Origin: Ruminococcus sp. AF31-8BH
GTDB lineage: Bacteria; Bacillota; Clostridia; Lachnospirales; Lachnospiraceae
DNA: 64,000 nt
Assembly (NCBI RefSeq): GCF_003460605.1
Contig: NZ_QTVN01000002.1
Span: forward strand, 240,781-304,780
Reading direction: 5' to 3'
Part shown: positions 1 to 7,794 of the stretch, piece by piece
Layout: the number at the start of each line of letters is the position of its first letter
Position numbering within the stretch: the stretch's first letter is position 1
Notes under the pieces: generated by a model
Told to the model about the DNA's origin: nothing
Databases searched by the model: none
Seen by the model: the letters and a program-made list of their open reading frames with translations, nothing else
Made by a program: the position numbers and the translations under genes

Positions 1-81
1 CAGCGGCAACCAATACCGGATATCAGTCAGCGGCAACCAATACCGGATATCAGTCAGCGGCAACCAATACCGGAAATCGTT
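1..81 (+). repeat. 27-nt coding tandem repeat, three units
   Basis: Units 1-27 and 28-54 are identical and unit 55-81 differs at its 3' end; a partial unit follows. The period is a multiple of three and keeps the frame of the overlapping gene, giving the nine-residue repeat. This is a protein repeat, not a CRISPR: there are no spacers. Confidence 0.9.
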
Positions 82-302
82 CAGCGGCAATTGTAGGAGG
101 AAAAGAAAGTATTGCATTAGCTACAGGAATTAATTCAAAAGCTAAAGGGAAAATTGGATGTTTTATTGTTTTAGCAGAGTGGAAAGAGATCAATTATGAA
201 TATCATATTGTAGATGTTAAATCAGCAAAAGTAGATGGGGAAAATATCAAGGAAGATACTTTCTATACGCTAAAAGATGGAAAATTTGTAGAAGCAGATT
301 AA
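1..302 (+). CDS. C-terminal part of a DUF7666-like phage repeat protein (5' end outside window)
   Basis: The open frame enters from the left edge and stops with TAA at 300-302. It starts with three copies of a nine-residue repeat (AATNTGYQS, last copy AATNTGNRS), then a sequence containing SIALATGINSKAKGKIGCF and FIVLAEW. From memory this resembles the C-terminal half of phage proteins annotated DUF7666, where such repeats form a beta-solenoid-like stretch before a conserved tail. Function is unknown. The true start and any N-terminal domain lie left of the window. The family assignment rests on pattern recognition only. Confidence 0.6.
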   Translation, partial: AATNTGYQSAATNTGYQSAATNTGNRSAAIVGGKESIALATGINSKAKGKIGCFIVLAEWKEINYEYHIVDVKSAKVDGENIKEDTFYTLKDGKFVEAD

Positions 303-304
303 GT

Positions 305-398
305 GTCCTGGAAGGTGCTGACACACCAACCAGGACGGTATCTAACTAAGAATGAGTTAGTTAAATACAGGATTATTATATCACAACCTCCTGTATTT
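305..398 (+). promoter_or_regulatory. Three consecutive RNA hairpins in a phage intergenic leader
   Basis: Hairpin 1 pairs 305-311 (GTCCTGG) with 330-336 (CCAGGAC) and continues after an AA/AA bulge as GGTG 314-317 with CACC 324-327. Hairpin 2 pairs CTAACT 342-347 with AGTTAG 355-360. Hairpin 3 pairs AAATACAGGA 363-372 with TCCTGTATTT 389-398. None is followed by a clean T-run, so simple termination is not obvious. They lie between a stop codon and a strong ribosome binding site (AGGAGG) and could be a structured leader or processing region. Confidence 0.55.
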
Positions 399-429
399 GA
401 CAAACAAAAATATAACAGGAGGATTTTTT

Positions 430-564
430 ATGCAAAAAAATGGCGAAAATCAGCCACTTTCCAGTGAAATCATTGCTGATCTGGAGGAAAAGCTGATGGC
501 AAGAAATGTAATTATCGCTATTCTGGCAGCTGCACTTGCAGTAACCACATCCAGAAGAAAGTGA
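430..564 (+). CDS. Small phage membrane protein, 44 aa
   Basis: ATG at 430 follows an ACAGGAGGA ribosome binding site. The 44 residues have a polar, acidic N-terminal half (SSEIIADLEEKL) and one hydrophobic helix (about 26-39, VIIAILAAALAV), ending in basic SRRK, so a single-pass membrane protein with a basic end is likely. It is the first gene after the three-hairpin leader. No family recognised. Confidence 0.55.
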   Translation: MQKNGENQPLSSEIIADLEEKLMARNVIIAILAAALAVTTSRRK

Positions 565-571
565 GGACAAA

Positions 572-748
572 ATGAAAGAGGTGGTAAAGACAATAGGAGA
601 AATATTTGTAGGAATAGGGATGTTTACAGTAATCTTCTCAATCACATGGATGCTTACATCATTTGATGCTATCGGGGTGTTCTTTGTATCAACAGTCTTA
701 TTCTCAATGGTGTTTCTTCCTATTATATTGGAAATGGAGGAAACGTAA
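572..748 (+). CDS. Small phage membrane protein, 58 aa, two predicted helices
   Basis: ATG at 572 is preceded by GTGAGGACAAA and the stop (746-748) abuts the ATG of the next gene at 749, so it is in the operon. Residues about 10-30 and 33-52 are strongly hydrophobic with a short break at SFDA, indicating two membrane helices; the ends are charged (MKEVVK, EMEET). No family recognised. Confidence 0.55.
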   Translation: MKEVVKTIGEIFVGIGMFTVIFSITWMLTSFDAIGVFFVSTVLFSMVFLPIILEMEET

Positions 749-1366
749 ATGCAAAGATTAAATAAAGTAAGATTATCCGGTAGAGCCGGGGAAATAGTGT
801 TCAGCCACGAACATTACGGAAGATACTATTACAAATTCATGCTGACAGTCATTCGTAAAAGCGGTGCAGTGGATATGTTTCCAATCGTTATAGAAGATTC
901 CGTTGTGCGTGACAACGATTACAACGGAAAAGAAGTTTTGGTAACAGGAGCAATAAGAAGCATGGACACTTCTAAAAATCCAAATAAGCACCACAATGTT
1001 AATTATATCGCAGCTGACAAGGTGGAAGTTCTGGAAGAACAAGTTCCGGAGGGCGATATAAACGAAGTAGAGTTTATTGCCAGAAGTTGCACGAAAGAAC
1101 CATATGCAAAACTTACACCAGTAACGCACAGGAAAGTTTTAAATCTTTTCGTGGCAATTCCAAGGGATTATTCGGAAAGAGCAGACTTTATTCGCTGTAC
1201 TTTATGGGGAAAAGGTGCTGATCTGGCGGTAGATGTTAAAAGGAATGATTACATTAAAGTAACCGGAAGGTTAATGAGCCGTGATGTTTATGTTAATGGG
1301 GAAGAAACGGAAACAGTATATGAGATTTCCGTAAAAGAAATGGAGAAATTGGAGGATGAAGAATAA
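749..1366 (+). CDS. Tandem OB-fold, SSB-like phage protein (first of a pair)
   Basis: 205 aa. Two halves each look like an SSB-type OB fold: residues 4-95 (NKVRLSGRAGEI, then VLVTGAIRS) and 105-200 (NEVEFIARSCTKEP, then YIKVTGRLMSR). The order of a first strand with G-R-x-x, a central IRCTLWGKGA-like strand and a late V-x-G-R strand matches single-strand DNA-binding proteins, but no acidic SSB tail is seen. Probably binds single-stranded DNA for the recombination module downstream. Its 3' end overlaps the next gene, a diverged paralogue. A canonical SSB is encoded separately at 10123. Confidence 0.6.
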   Translation: MQRLNKVRLSGRAGEIVFSHEHYGRYYYKFMLTVIRKSGAVDMFPIVIEDSVVRDNDYNGKEVLVTGAIRSMDTSKNPNKHHNVNYIAADKVEVLEEQVPEGDINEVEFIARSCTKEPYAKLTPVTHRKVLNLFVAIPRDYSERADFIRCTLWGKGADLAVDVKRNDYIKVTGRLMSRDVYVNGEETETVYEISVKEMEKLEDEE

Positions 1367-2018
1367 TAAGAATGAAGTTCAGATATTTGGCGTAATAATG
1401 GATATTCAGCCAGGAACATTTTTTAAGGACGGAGAAAAGTTTTTAAGATTCTATATTGGTATAAAGCGTACCAGTGGGAACGTAGATTTGCTTCCAGTAA
1501 TTGTTGAAGAAAAGCAGACGGAAGGCTTAAAGATTGGAAAACACGTCTATGTTGAAGGAAGATACAGTTCTTCAAACAAACATGAAAGCGGAAAGTCACA
1601 TTTGATTCTTGAAATCAAAGCGGAAACAATCTGGTGTGGGGCTGGTGATGGGAGCGCAGAAGGTGAAAACAAAATCATTCTGGAAGGTTATCTTTGCAAG
1701 CCTCCTATTTACCGCAAAACACCAATAGGAAAAGAAATCTGTGATTTGATGATTGCTTGCAATGAATATGACTTGCGAAGAACAGATTATATCCCATGTA
1801 TAGCATGGTGGAAAGAAGCCAGAGAAGCTGCTAATTTCAAGGTCGGAGATTTCGTAAAAATAATCGGAAGAATCCAGAGCCGGATTTATCATAAAAAATT
1901 ATCTGGTGATGAAGTAGAGCTTAGAACTGCATATGAGGTATCAATAGGGAGGATAATCGAGCATGAAGGTGGAAGTAAAAAAGATTTCGTTGGAGAATTA
2001 CAAGAAGTTTCCGAGTAA
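1356..2018 (+). CDS. Tandem OB-fold, SSB-like phage protein (second of a pair)
   Basis: 220 aa, starting inside the end of the preceding gene. It repeats that gene's two-OB plan: NEVQIFGVIMDIQ and VYVEGRYSSS in the first half, NKIILEGYLCKPP, DYIPCIAWWKEA and VKIIGRIQSR in the second. The two neighbours are therefore diverged tandem duplicates. Probable single-stranded DNA-binding protein of the phage recombination or replication apparatus. The 3' end overlaps the ATPase gene by 56 nt, so all three are probably translated from one mRNA. Confidence 0.55.
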   Translation: MKNNKNEVQIFGVIMDIQPGTFFKDGEKFLRFYIGIKRTSGNVDLLPVIVEEKQTEGLKIGKHVYVEGRYSSSNKHESGKSHLILEIKAETIWCGAGDGSAEGENKIILEGYLCKPPIYRKTPIGKEICDLMIACNEYDLRRTDYIPCIAWWKEAREAANFKVGDFVKIIGRIQSRIYHKKLSGDEVELRTAYEVSIGRIIEHEGGSKKDFVGELQEVSE

Positions 2019-3990
2019 GTCTGTAGATTTGTTTCCAAGAACAGAGATTTCTGGCAGAAACAGAGAAGGGAAATCCACATTGCAGGACGCATATTTGGAC
2101 GTTCTGACAGGAAAGATGGCAAATGGTACAGAACCTACTTCTATTCGCAGAAAAGAAAATGGCGTGGAAGTGCCAAAGGTTGATGTTGTAAGAGAGCTTA
2201 CACTTTCGATTGATGGGAAAGAAAAAGTGATCCGCAAAATCACAAAACAGAAGTGGAGAAAACCGAGAGGACAGTCAGAAGAGGTATTCGATGGAAATGA
2301 AACTTCATATGAAATTGACGGATTCCCGGCTAAATCAAAGGATTATACCGAGTTCATCCAGTCAATAGCAGAGCCTTCAACGCTTCTGATGTGCAGCAAT
2401 CCAAAACCATTTCTGGACACATTACAGAAGTCAACAGCAGAATCCAGAAAGGTACTGGAAAAGATGTCTGGTTTCGATATTGCTCAGTTTATGGAAGAGA
2501 ATCCACAGTACGCTCATGTGGAAGAAATTACAAAAGGATACTCCGTAGAAGATACATTAAAAAAACTGCGAAAAGAACTGAACGCGCAGAAGAAAAAGGT
2601 TGATGCAAAAAATACAGAGATTGCATATGAAACCAATCGAAGCGTTGAAGCAGAAGACACTTCTTCCTTGGAACCCAAAAAGCAGGAGCTTAATGCGGAG
2701 ATTTCCAGGCTGGAAGAACAGGAACAGATTCTTGAAGATTCAGCAAAAGGCTATGACAGCCTTTCATATGAAATCCGTGGTTTGAAATCTTCCAGGGATG
2801 GTCTGGTTAGCAAAGCGAATGAATGGTTAAGAGCCAGACAAAAATTTATTTCTGATACAGTTTCCGAACTTATGTTAAAAAAATCAGAAAAGGAATCAAG
2901 CATTCGTATTATTGGAATGGAACTGGATAACCACATAAGGGAAGCACAACAAGCAAAAGCTGACTTGGATAGAGCCAGACAGGACTATCCAAGAATCAAA
3001 GAAAAGGAGTGGAATGATTCTAGACTGAAAGCTATTGAAGCTGAAACATTCAATGATTCTGATACCATTTGCCCCACCTGCGGACAGGAACTGCCGGAAG
3101 AACAGGTTGCCGAATTGAAAGCCTCCTTTGAAGAAAAGAAGAAGTTTAGAATTGAAACTGAATTAACCCAAAAGAAAAATTGGGAATCAGTAAAGCAGAA
3201 CCAGTTAAAAGGAATTTGCGACCTTGGAAATTCTGCTTCTGCAAAATTAAAGAAAACCAACGAGGAAATCAACAAATTACAGTCGGAAATCGGCGCAGCA
3301 CAGGATGAAGTTGCTGAACTCACTAAACAGATTGAGGAAGAACAGTCCAAATTTACGGAGCTTCCAGAATCTGTAGATATGACAAATGATGAAGAATATC
3401 TTGCGGTTACAGCGAGAATTGCAGAACTTGAAGATAAATTAAAATCATTTGAAGATGTTCCTGGAAAGAAACAGGAATTGAGAATGCAGATCAGCAATGT
3501 TATGAAACAGATTTCCAATGTGGATGCAGACATTAAGATTGCACAGGCAGCAGTCACAGAGAAAGAAAAGCGAGTAGCCGAACTGAATGAGGAACTGAAA
3601 AACCTTGGACAAGTTCAAGCCGATATTGAAAAGAACATAGACACCGTTCTTAACTTCTCAATCCAGAAGAATAAGGCACTGGCAGAGAAAATCAATCCAT
3701 ACTTTAAGCATTTCCAGTTCAGTTTCCTTGATTACACGATTGAGGGAAATCCAGTGGAAACTTGCAAAATGATCTGTAATGGAATCGACTACAATAGCGG
3801 ATTAAATCATTCCGACAAAATTCTTTGCGAGGTTGATTTACTGAATGGATTACAGGAAATGAACGGTCTGAATCTTCCGCTCTGGATTGATGATTCGGAG
3901 AGCATTGACAAAAAAAGAATCCCTGTATTAGACAGACAGATGATTGTTCTGAGAGTGACGGATGGGGATTTGATGATAAATGAAATTTAA
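1963..3990 (+). CDS. SbcC/Rad50-like AAA ATPase with zinc hook
   Basis: 675 aa. The N-terminus has ISLENYKKF and a Walker A (GRNREGKST, about residues 31-39). Long coiled-coil arms flank a CPTC zinc hook (C370 and C373), and the C-terminal lobe carries LPLWIDDSESID as the Walker B/D-loop region. This is the SMC/Rad50 plan: ATP-driven clamping of DNA ends, usually with a nuclease partner. No SbcD neighbour is present; the beta-lactamase-fold protein at 7970 is the nearest nuclease candidate. Ribosome binding site GGGAGG lies upstream of ATG 1963, inside the preceding gene. Confidence 0.8.
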   Translation: MKVEVKKISLENYKKFPSKSVDLFPRTEISGRNREGKSTLQDAYLDVLTGKMANGTEPTSIRRKENGVEVPKVDVVRELTLSIDGKEKVIRKITKQKWRKPRGQSEEVFDGNETSYEIDGFPAKSKDYTEFIQSIAEPSTLLMCSNPKPFLDTLQKSTAESRKVLEKMSGFDIAQFMEENPQYAHVEEITKGYSVEDTLKKLRKELNAQKKKVDAKNTEIAYETNRSVEAEDTSSLEPKKQELNAEISRLEEQEQILEDSAKGYDSLSYEIRGLKSSRDGLVSKANEWLRARQKFISDTVSELMLKKSEKESSIRIIGMELDNHIREAQQAKADLDRARQDYPRIKEKEWNDSRLKAIEAETFNDSDTICPTCGQELPEEQVAELKASFEEKKKFRIETELTQKKNWESVKQNQLKGICDLGNSASAKLKKTNEEINKLQSEIGAAQDEVAELTKQIEEEQSKFTELPESVDMTNDEEYLAVTARIAELEDKLKSFEDVPGKKQELRMQISNVMKQISNVDADIKIAQAAVTEKEKRVAELNEELKNLGQVQADIEKNIDTVLNFSIQKNKALAEKINPYFKHFQFSFLDYTIEGNPVETCKMICNGIDYNSGLNHSDKILCEVDLLNGLQEMNGLNLPLWIDDSESIDKKRIPVLDRQMIVLRVTDGDLMINEI

Positions 3991-4014
3991 AACAATCAGT
4001 TAGGGGGAAACATT

Positions 4015-4245
4015 ATGACATTAATGGAATTACAAAAAATTTTAGGAGAAAGAATTGAATTAACAAACAGTATGGATGTTACAAGCGAGGAAGCAAAAAA
4101 AGAAAACGAAAAATCGGATATGATTGCTAGACTTGCAAAACAGATGATTAACAATGCAGATGTTGTTCTTAGAACGGATAAGTTGATTTCTGACGGAAAA
4201 CTTGGAAAAGAAAGTATTATTTCAAAAATGGTTGGTGAAGAATAA
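4015..4245 (+). CDS. Hypothetical phage protein, 76 aa, mostly helical
   Basis: ATG at 4015 follows TTAGGGGGAAACATT. The 76-residue product is highly charged, predicted helical and lacks Cys or membrane segments. It lies between the SbcC-like ATPase and the HNH-like gene with short spacing on both sides. No family recognised. Confidence 0.6.
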   Translation: MTLMELQKILGERIELTNSMDVTSEEAKKENEKSDMIARLAKQMINNADVVLRTDKLISDGKLGKESIISKMVGEE

Positions 4246-4247
4246 GT

Positions 4248-5486
4248 ATGCGTGGATACACAGAAGAACAATTGAAGTGGTTAGAAAAAAACTGCAAAAA
4301 GCATGGTTCTTATAGAGAAATGACAGATATTTTTAATTTTACATTCGGGGAATCGAAAAAATGGAAAAATCTTCATTCTGTATTAAAACGTCATGGATAT
4401 ATTGATTGTGATGGGCGTGGTAGTATATTTTCAAAAGAACAAAAAGAATTTTTACAAAAAACACTTCCACTTTTTTCGTATGAGGAAACCACTAGAAAAT
4501 TTAATGAAAAATTCGGAGAAAGAAAAACCAGAAAACAGATAGAAATGTACTGCACAGACAATAGAATTAAAAGGAATTTGCCACAGCCAGAAATTGGTTC
4601 AGAGCATATAAGCGGAAACTATATTATGGTGAGAATAAATAATGACAAGGATGTATCAGAACATCAGCATTATAAAATGAAACAACATGTTGTTTGGGAA
4701 AAACATCACGGGAAAATACCAAAAGGGAAAATTATTGTTTTCCTTGATAATAACAGTTTAAATTGCGATATATCAAATCTGTATTTAACAGATAGGAAAG
4801 TGCTTAATCTTTTGACTGTTAATAAATGGCATTTTACAAATAGAGAGCAAAAGTTAGCTGCTTTAAAATGGTGCGAATTATATTTTGCTCAAGGCAAAGA
4901 CATAAAAGAAGAGAATCCAAATAAGCGAATTTATATTCCAATGTCCTATGAAGAAAGATATAGAGTTTGCCCTGTATGTGGAAAAACATATGAAGTATTT
5001 CAGCGGAGAAAAAGTGTTACATGTAGTAGAGAGTGTGCAAGCACATTAAATCATGGTGAATCTCTAAGAAAATATATGCTTGCAAACCCAAGAAAAAGAA
5101 GTATATGTAAAGTTGAAGGGTGTGGAAAGTATGTAAAAGAACTAGGGTATTGTGATTTGCACTATAACCGTTTTCGGTCAACAGGAGATCCTCTTAAAAT
5201 AAAAAGAATAACATGGAATTCAAAAGCGGATGCTCAATCATTGGAACGTGAAGTACCGAACAAAGATATTAGATTACTTATGAAAGAAAAAAATTTAAGA
5301 TCATACCAACTGTCTAAAGCAATGGGGTATGCACCTGGATGGCTTGGTAAGAAAATGTCAAAACCTATGTGTGAAGAAACTAAAAAAATGGTTCTAAGCA
5401 CAATTTATCAACTAGAAAACAAAAAGGAGATTATATGTCATCAGGAAGACCAACAACAGACCCAAAGCCCCACACTATTGCTGTGA
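4248..5486 (+). CDS. HNH-like phage protein with zinc-knuckle segments
   Basis: 412 aa. N-terminal residues 1-115 look like two DNA-binding helical repeats. Residues about 125-185 resemble an HNH_3 nuclease core (QHVVWEKHHGKIPKGK then DNNSLNCDISNLYL), but the usual second-strand His is absent: the sequence reads IIVFLDNN where family members often have VHH or VIH. Two Cys pairs follow (VCPVCGKTY/CSREC, and CKVEGCGKY/YCDLH), then a C-terminal helix-turn-helix-like part. It could be a degenerate homing-type nuclease or a DNA-binding protein. The end overlaps a small RHH gene. Nuclease activity is uncertain. Confidence 0.6.
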   Translation: MRGYTEEQLKWLEKNCKKHGSYREMTDIFNFTFGESKKWKNLHSVLKRHGYIDCDGRGSIFSKEQKEFLQKTLPLFSYEETTRKFNEKFGERKTRKQIEMYCTDNRIKRNLPQPEIGSEHISGNYIMVRINNDKDVSEHQHYKMKQHVVWEKHHGKIPKGKIIVFLDNNSLNCDISNLYLTDRKVLNLLTVNKWHFTNREQKLAALKWCELYFAQGKDIKEENPNKRIYIPMSYEERYRVCPVCGKTYEVFQRRKSVTCSRECASTLNHGESLRKYMLANPRKRSICKVEGCGKYVKELGYCDLHYNRFRSTGDPLKIKRITWNSKADAQSLEREVPNKDIRLLMKEKNLRSYQLSKAMGYAPGWLGKKMSKPMCEETKKMVLSTIYQLENKKEIICHQEDQQQTQSPTLLL

Positions 5487-5590
5487 GGGTAAATGAACAG
5501 ACTATGTATAAGCTTGAACAGGAAGCAACCAGGACAGACAGAAAGGTTTCTGAAATTGTTCGGGATTTAATAACGCAGAACTTTAAATAA
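5435..5590 (+). CDS. Ribbon-helix-helix (CopG-like) regulator, 51 aa
   Basis: ATG 5435 follows AAAGGAGATTAT and the first 52 nt overlap the HNH-like gene in another frame. The product has a basic lead, a beta strand HTIAVRVNEQT and two helices (MYKLEQEATRTD, SEIVRDLITQN), the classic RHH arrangement. It would bind operator DNA as a dimer. No toxin partner is evident, so a phage transcription regulator is more likely than an antitoxin. It ends 50 nt before recT. Confidence 0.7.
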   Translation: MSSGRPTTDPKPHTIAVRVNEQTMYKLEQEATRTDRKVSEIVRDLITQNFK

Positions 5591-5640
5591 TTGAGCAATA
5601 TTTCAAAATATCCCAATAAAGAAAGAAAAGGAGAATTAAA

Positions 5641-6585
5641 ATGGCAAGTAAAACACAGTTATCAACAGCAGGAGAACAACAGGCGGCAATCGTAATCAAC
5701 AATTCATTCATTGATGGGCTGACAAAACAGTTAGAGGAAAAAACTAAATATGGACTTTCTTTTCCGAAAGACTACAATCTCAGCAATGCACTGATGGGAG
5801 CATATTTAACTCTGAAAGAGACAAAAGACAAAAATAATAAGCCAATTCTGGAAGCTTGTAGCCAGATCAGCATTGCAAACAGCCTTATGAACATGGCAAC
5901 ACTTGGTCTTTCGGTGCAGAAAAAGCAAGGATATTTTATTTCTTACGGAAATCAGTGTCAGTTCCAGAGGTCTTACTTTGGAAACATTACAATAGCCAGA
6001 AGATACGGTATGAAAGATATTCATGCGGAAGTCATTTATGATGGTGATGAATTCAAATACCATATTGAAGATGGAAACAAGGTGCTTGATTCCCACGAAC
6101 AGGATTTTATGAATATTGATAATGATAATATTCTTGGGGCATATGCAGTAGTGCTGATGGAAGATGGTTCAAAACACCTGGAAGTTATGAATATGAAGCA
6201 GATCAAACAATCTTGGTTACAGGGCTATGGGTACAAAGAAAACGGCAATGGAACACACCAGAAGTTTACCGATCAAATGGCAAAGAAGACAGTTATTAAT
6301 CGTGCATTAAAGCAGATCATCAATAGCCACGGTGATGCTTTTGTACAGGAAGCTGACGAAAACACAGAGAATATTCCAAAACAGGATATTATTGAACAAG
6401 ACGTTGCTTATGAAATTAGTGAGAATGCAAACACAGAAGAATTCATTCCACAGCCAGAAGCAATCGAAGAAAAGCCAAAGCAGCCAACCGTAGCCGAAAC
6501 CGTAAAAACAGCAGAGAAAGAGCCAGTTCCGGCAGCAGGTAAAGAACCAGAAATTCCGGATTTTATGAAGCAGGAGGAAATGTGA
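5641..6585 (+). CDS. recT: RecT family single-strand annealing protein
   Basis: 314 aa, ATG after AAAAGGAGAATTAAA. Family features: NNSFIDGLTKQLEEK, SNALMGAYLTL, ISIANSLMNMATLGLSVQKKQGYFI, then CQFQRSYFGNITIARR and the C-terminal core end KKTVINRALKQIIN. The tail after about 240 is acidic and Pro/Glu-rich. RecT proteins coat single-stranded DNA and anneal it to complementary strands in phage recombination. Its usual exonuclease partner is not adjacent; two DGR-like genes separate it from the metallo-beta-lactamase-fold gene that often follows recT in related phages. Confidence 0.92.
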   Translation: MASKTQLSTAGEQQAAIVINNSFIDGLTKQLEEKTKYGLSFPKDYNLSNALMGAYLTLKETKDKNNKPILEACSQISIANSLMNMATLGLSVQKKQGYFISYGNQCQFQRSYFGNITIARRYGMKDIHAEVIYDGDEFKYHIEDGNKVLDSHEQDFMNIDNDNILGAYAVVLMEDGSKHLEVMNMKQIKQSWLQGYGYKENGNGTHQKFTDQMAKKTVINRALKQIINSHGDAFVQEADENTENIPKQDIIEQDVAYEISENANTEEFIPQPEAIEEKPKQPTVAETVKTAEKEPVPAAGKEPEIPDFMKQEEM

Positions 6586-6586
6586 T

Positions 6587-7192
6587 ATGAACAATAAAGA
6601 AATTTTACAGAAAGCAAAGGAACTGGTTGAACTCTTGGAAAAGCAGGAAGAATCTGGAAAGGTTGAGTTATCAACACTGAAACGAGGAGATGTGTTCCAG
6701 ACCACCGGAAAGCGTAAATACATGGTTCTGGAACAGTATGAAGATACAACGAAAATTATTTCGCTTGATCTGGTGAAAGAAAATGTAGAGTTTGGTGATA
6801 CCTCAGATTACAAAACATCAAAGGTAAAGAAACTGTGTGACACTGAAATTCTGAAAGACTTCGAAAAAGAATTCGGGGCAGAAAATATCGAAACACACAC
6901 AGCAGATATTATCACTGCGGATGGACAGAAATTAGGGACTGTTGATTGTAAAATTCGACCGATTACGTTTGATGAAGCGCGCGGATATACAGATATCACA
7001 CCGAATCCGTGTTTAAACGATTGGTATTGGACATTATCGCCATGGTCAACGAAAGAACGTGGATGGGAGAAAGCCTGTGCCGTTGTTTCCCCTTCGGGCC
7101 TTATTTGCAACAACAATTGCGTCAGCGAAAATGGTGTTCGCCCAGCTTGTATCTTAAAATCTAATATCTTTGTATCTAAGGCGGAGGAATGA
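6587..7192 (+). CDS. DUF6273-like protein with DGR-type variable 3' end (target 1)
   Basis: 201 aa, start 1 nt after recT. An N-terminal helix (1-22) precedes a beta-rich domain; the C-terminal part has DWYWTLSPWS, AVVSPSG and NGVRPACIL, which I recognise as the DUF6273/C-type-lectin-like fold used by many DGR target proteins. The last 25-30 codons carry a region (7076-7154) shared almost base for base with the next gene except at putative adenine-template positions. Likely a diversified ligand-binding protein, with the variable residues (codons 172-180 and 182) on the lectin-fold surface. Ligand and role are unknown. The stop overlaps the next reading frame. Confidence 0.75.
   Translation: MNNKEILQKAKELVELLEKQEESGKVELSTLKRGDVFQTTGKRKYMVLEQYEDTTKIISLDLVKENVEFGDTSDYKTSKVKKLCDTEILKDFEKEFGAENIETHTADIITADGQKLGTVDCKIRPITFDEARGYTDITPNPCLNDWYWTLSPWSTKERGWEKACAVVSPSGLICNNNCVSENGVRPACILKSNIFVSKAEE
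7076..7154 (+). other. Putative DGR variable region VR1
   Basis: Codon-aligned with 7678-7756 in the next gene. Fixed blocks are 7080-7099 and 7133-7145. Between them, codons 7100-7132 differ from VR2 at 13 bases, all in codon positions 1 or 2, while all third bases (T or C) are equal. Example pairs: CTT/AGT, TGC/GAC, AAT/CTT, GTC/CTC. All fit mutagenesis of AAT or AAC template codons. Upstream, TGT/AAT and GCC/ACC also fit. Confidence 0.75.
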
Positions 7193-7194
7193 TT

Positions 7195-7794
7195 ATGAAG
7201 AAAAATCTGAAATATTTTGAGGATGAATTATCCCGATTAAGTAAAGAGTTCACGGAATTCAAGAAAAAGCACATCGGAAAGCCGGAAATCGGAAAAGCTA
7301 TTGAACTTGCAGGTATGGAATGGCTGATTCTGGATAAGACAGAAAAAGGATATTTTGCCATTTTGAATGGATTTGATGGAAAAGAAAGAACATTTGATTC
7401 AGCTTCAAATAACTGGATTTTGAGTAAACTGAGAAATGAGTTAAATACTCGTTTTCTTAAAAAAATTACGGACGAGTTTGGAGAAGATGCAGTTATTGAG
7501 TTTGATCGAGATTTGCTTTCTTTGGACGGCCAGACAGAATACGGACATTGTAAAGATAAGATTTCGATGTTGACGGTGGATGAATACCGAAAATACAGAA
7601 AATTCCTTCCAAATATGGATAAATGGTGGTGGCTGCTTACTCCATGGAGTACACCAGCAAATGGTTACAGTGTAACGAATACCGTTGTTTCCCCTTCGGG
7701 CAGTTTTGACAGCAGCCTTTACCTCAACGAAATTGGTGTTCGCCCAGTTTGTATCTTTTCTTCTTCAATCTTTGAATCAGAGAATGATAAATGA
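7195..7794 (+). CDS. DUF6273-like protein with DGR-type variable 3' end (target 2)
   Basis: 199 aa. ATG 7195 is preferred over the in-frame ATG 7189 because the GGAGGA at 7183-7188 leaves no space before 7189 and about 6 nt before 7195. The N-terminal helix KKNLKYFEDELSRLSKEF is followed by a beta-rich domain; the end has KWWWLLTPWS, TVVSPSG and IGVRPVCIF, as in the preceding gene. Outside this cassette the two proteins are only weakly similar, so the shared 3' end is better explained by copying from one template than by simple duplication. Expected to be a lectin-fold binding protein diversified by a DGR. Confidence 0.75.
   Translation: MKKNLKYFEDELSRLSKEFTEFKKKHIGKPEIGKAIELAGMEWLILDKTEKGYFAILNGFDGKERTFDSASNNWILSKLRNELNTRFLKKITDEFGEDAVIEFDRDLLSLDGQTEYGHCKDKISMLTVDEYRKYRKFLPNMDKWWWLLTPWSTPANGYSVTNTVVSPSGSFDSSLYLNEIGVRPVCIFSSSIFESENDK
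7678..7756 (+). other. Putative DGR variable region VR2
   Basis: Partner of VR1. Constant blocks 7682-7701 and 7735-7747 match VR1 exactly. The variable codons 7702-7734 keep VR1's third bases while changing first and second bases; the GAA codon at 7729-7731 is unchanged. After 7747 one C/T difference occurs, then identity resumes for nine bases, marking the likely right boundary. Confidence 0.75.

Noticed and set aside
1..81. Short direct repeats at the left edge as a CRISPR array
   Set aside because: Units are contiguous with no spacers and keep an open reading frame.
5435..5590. RHH protein as antitoxin of a toxin-antitoxin pair
   Set aside because: Neither neighbour resembles a toxin; a phage regulator is the simpler reading.
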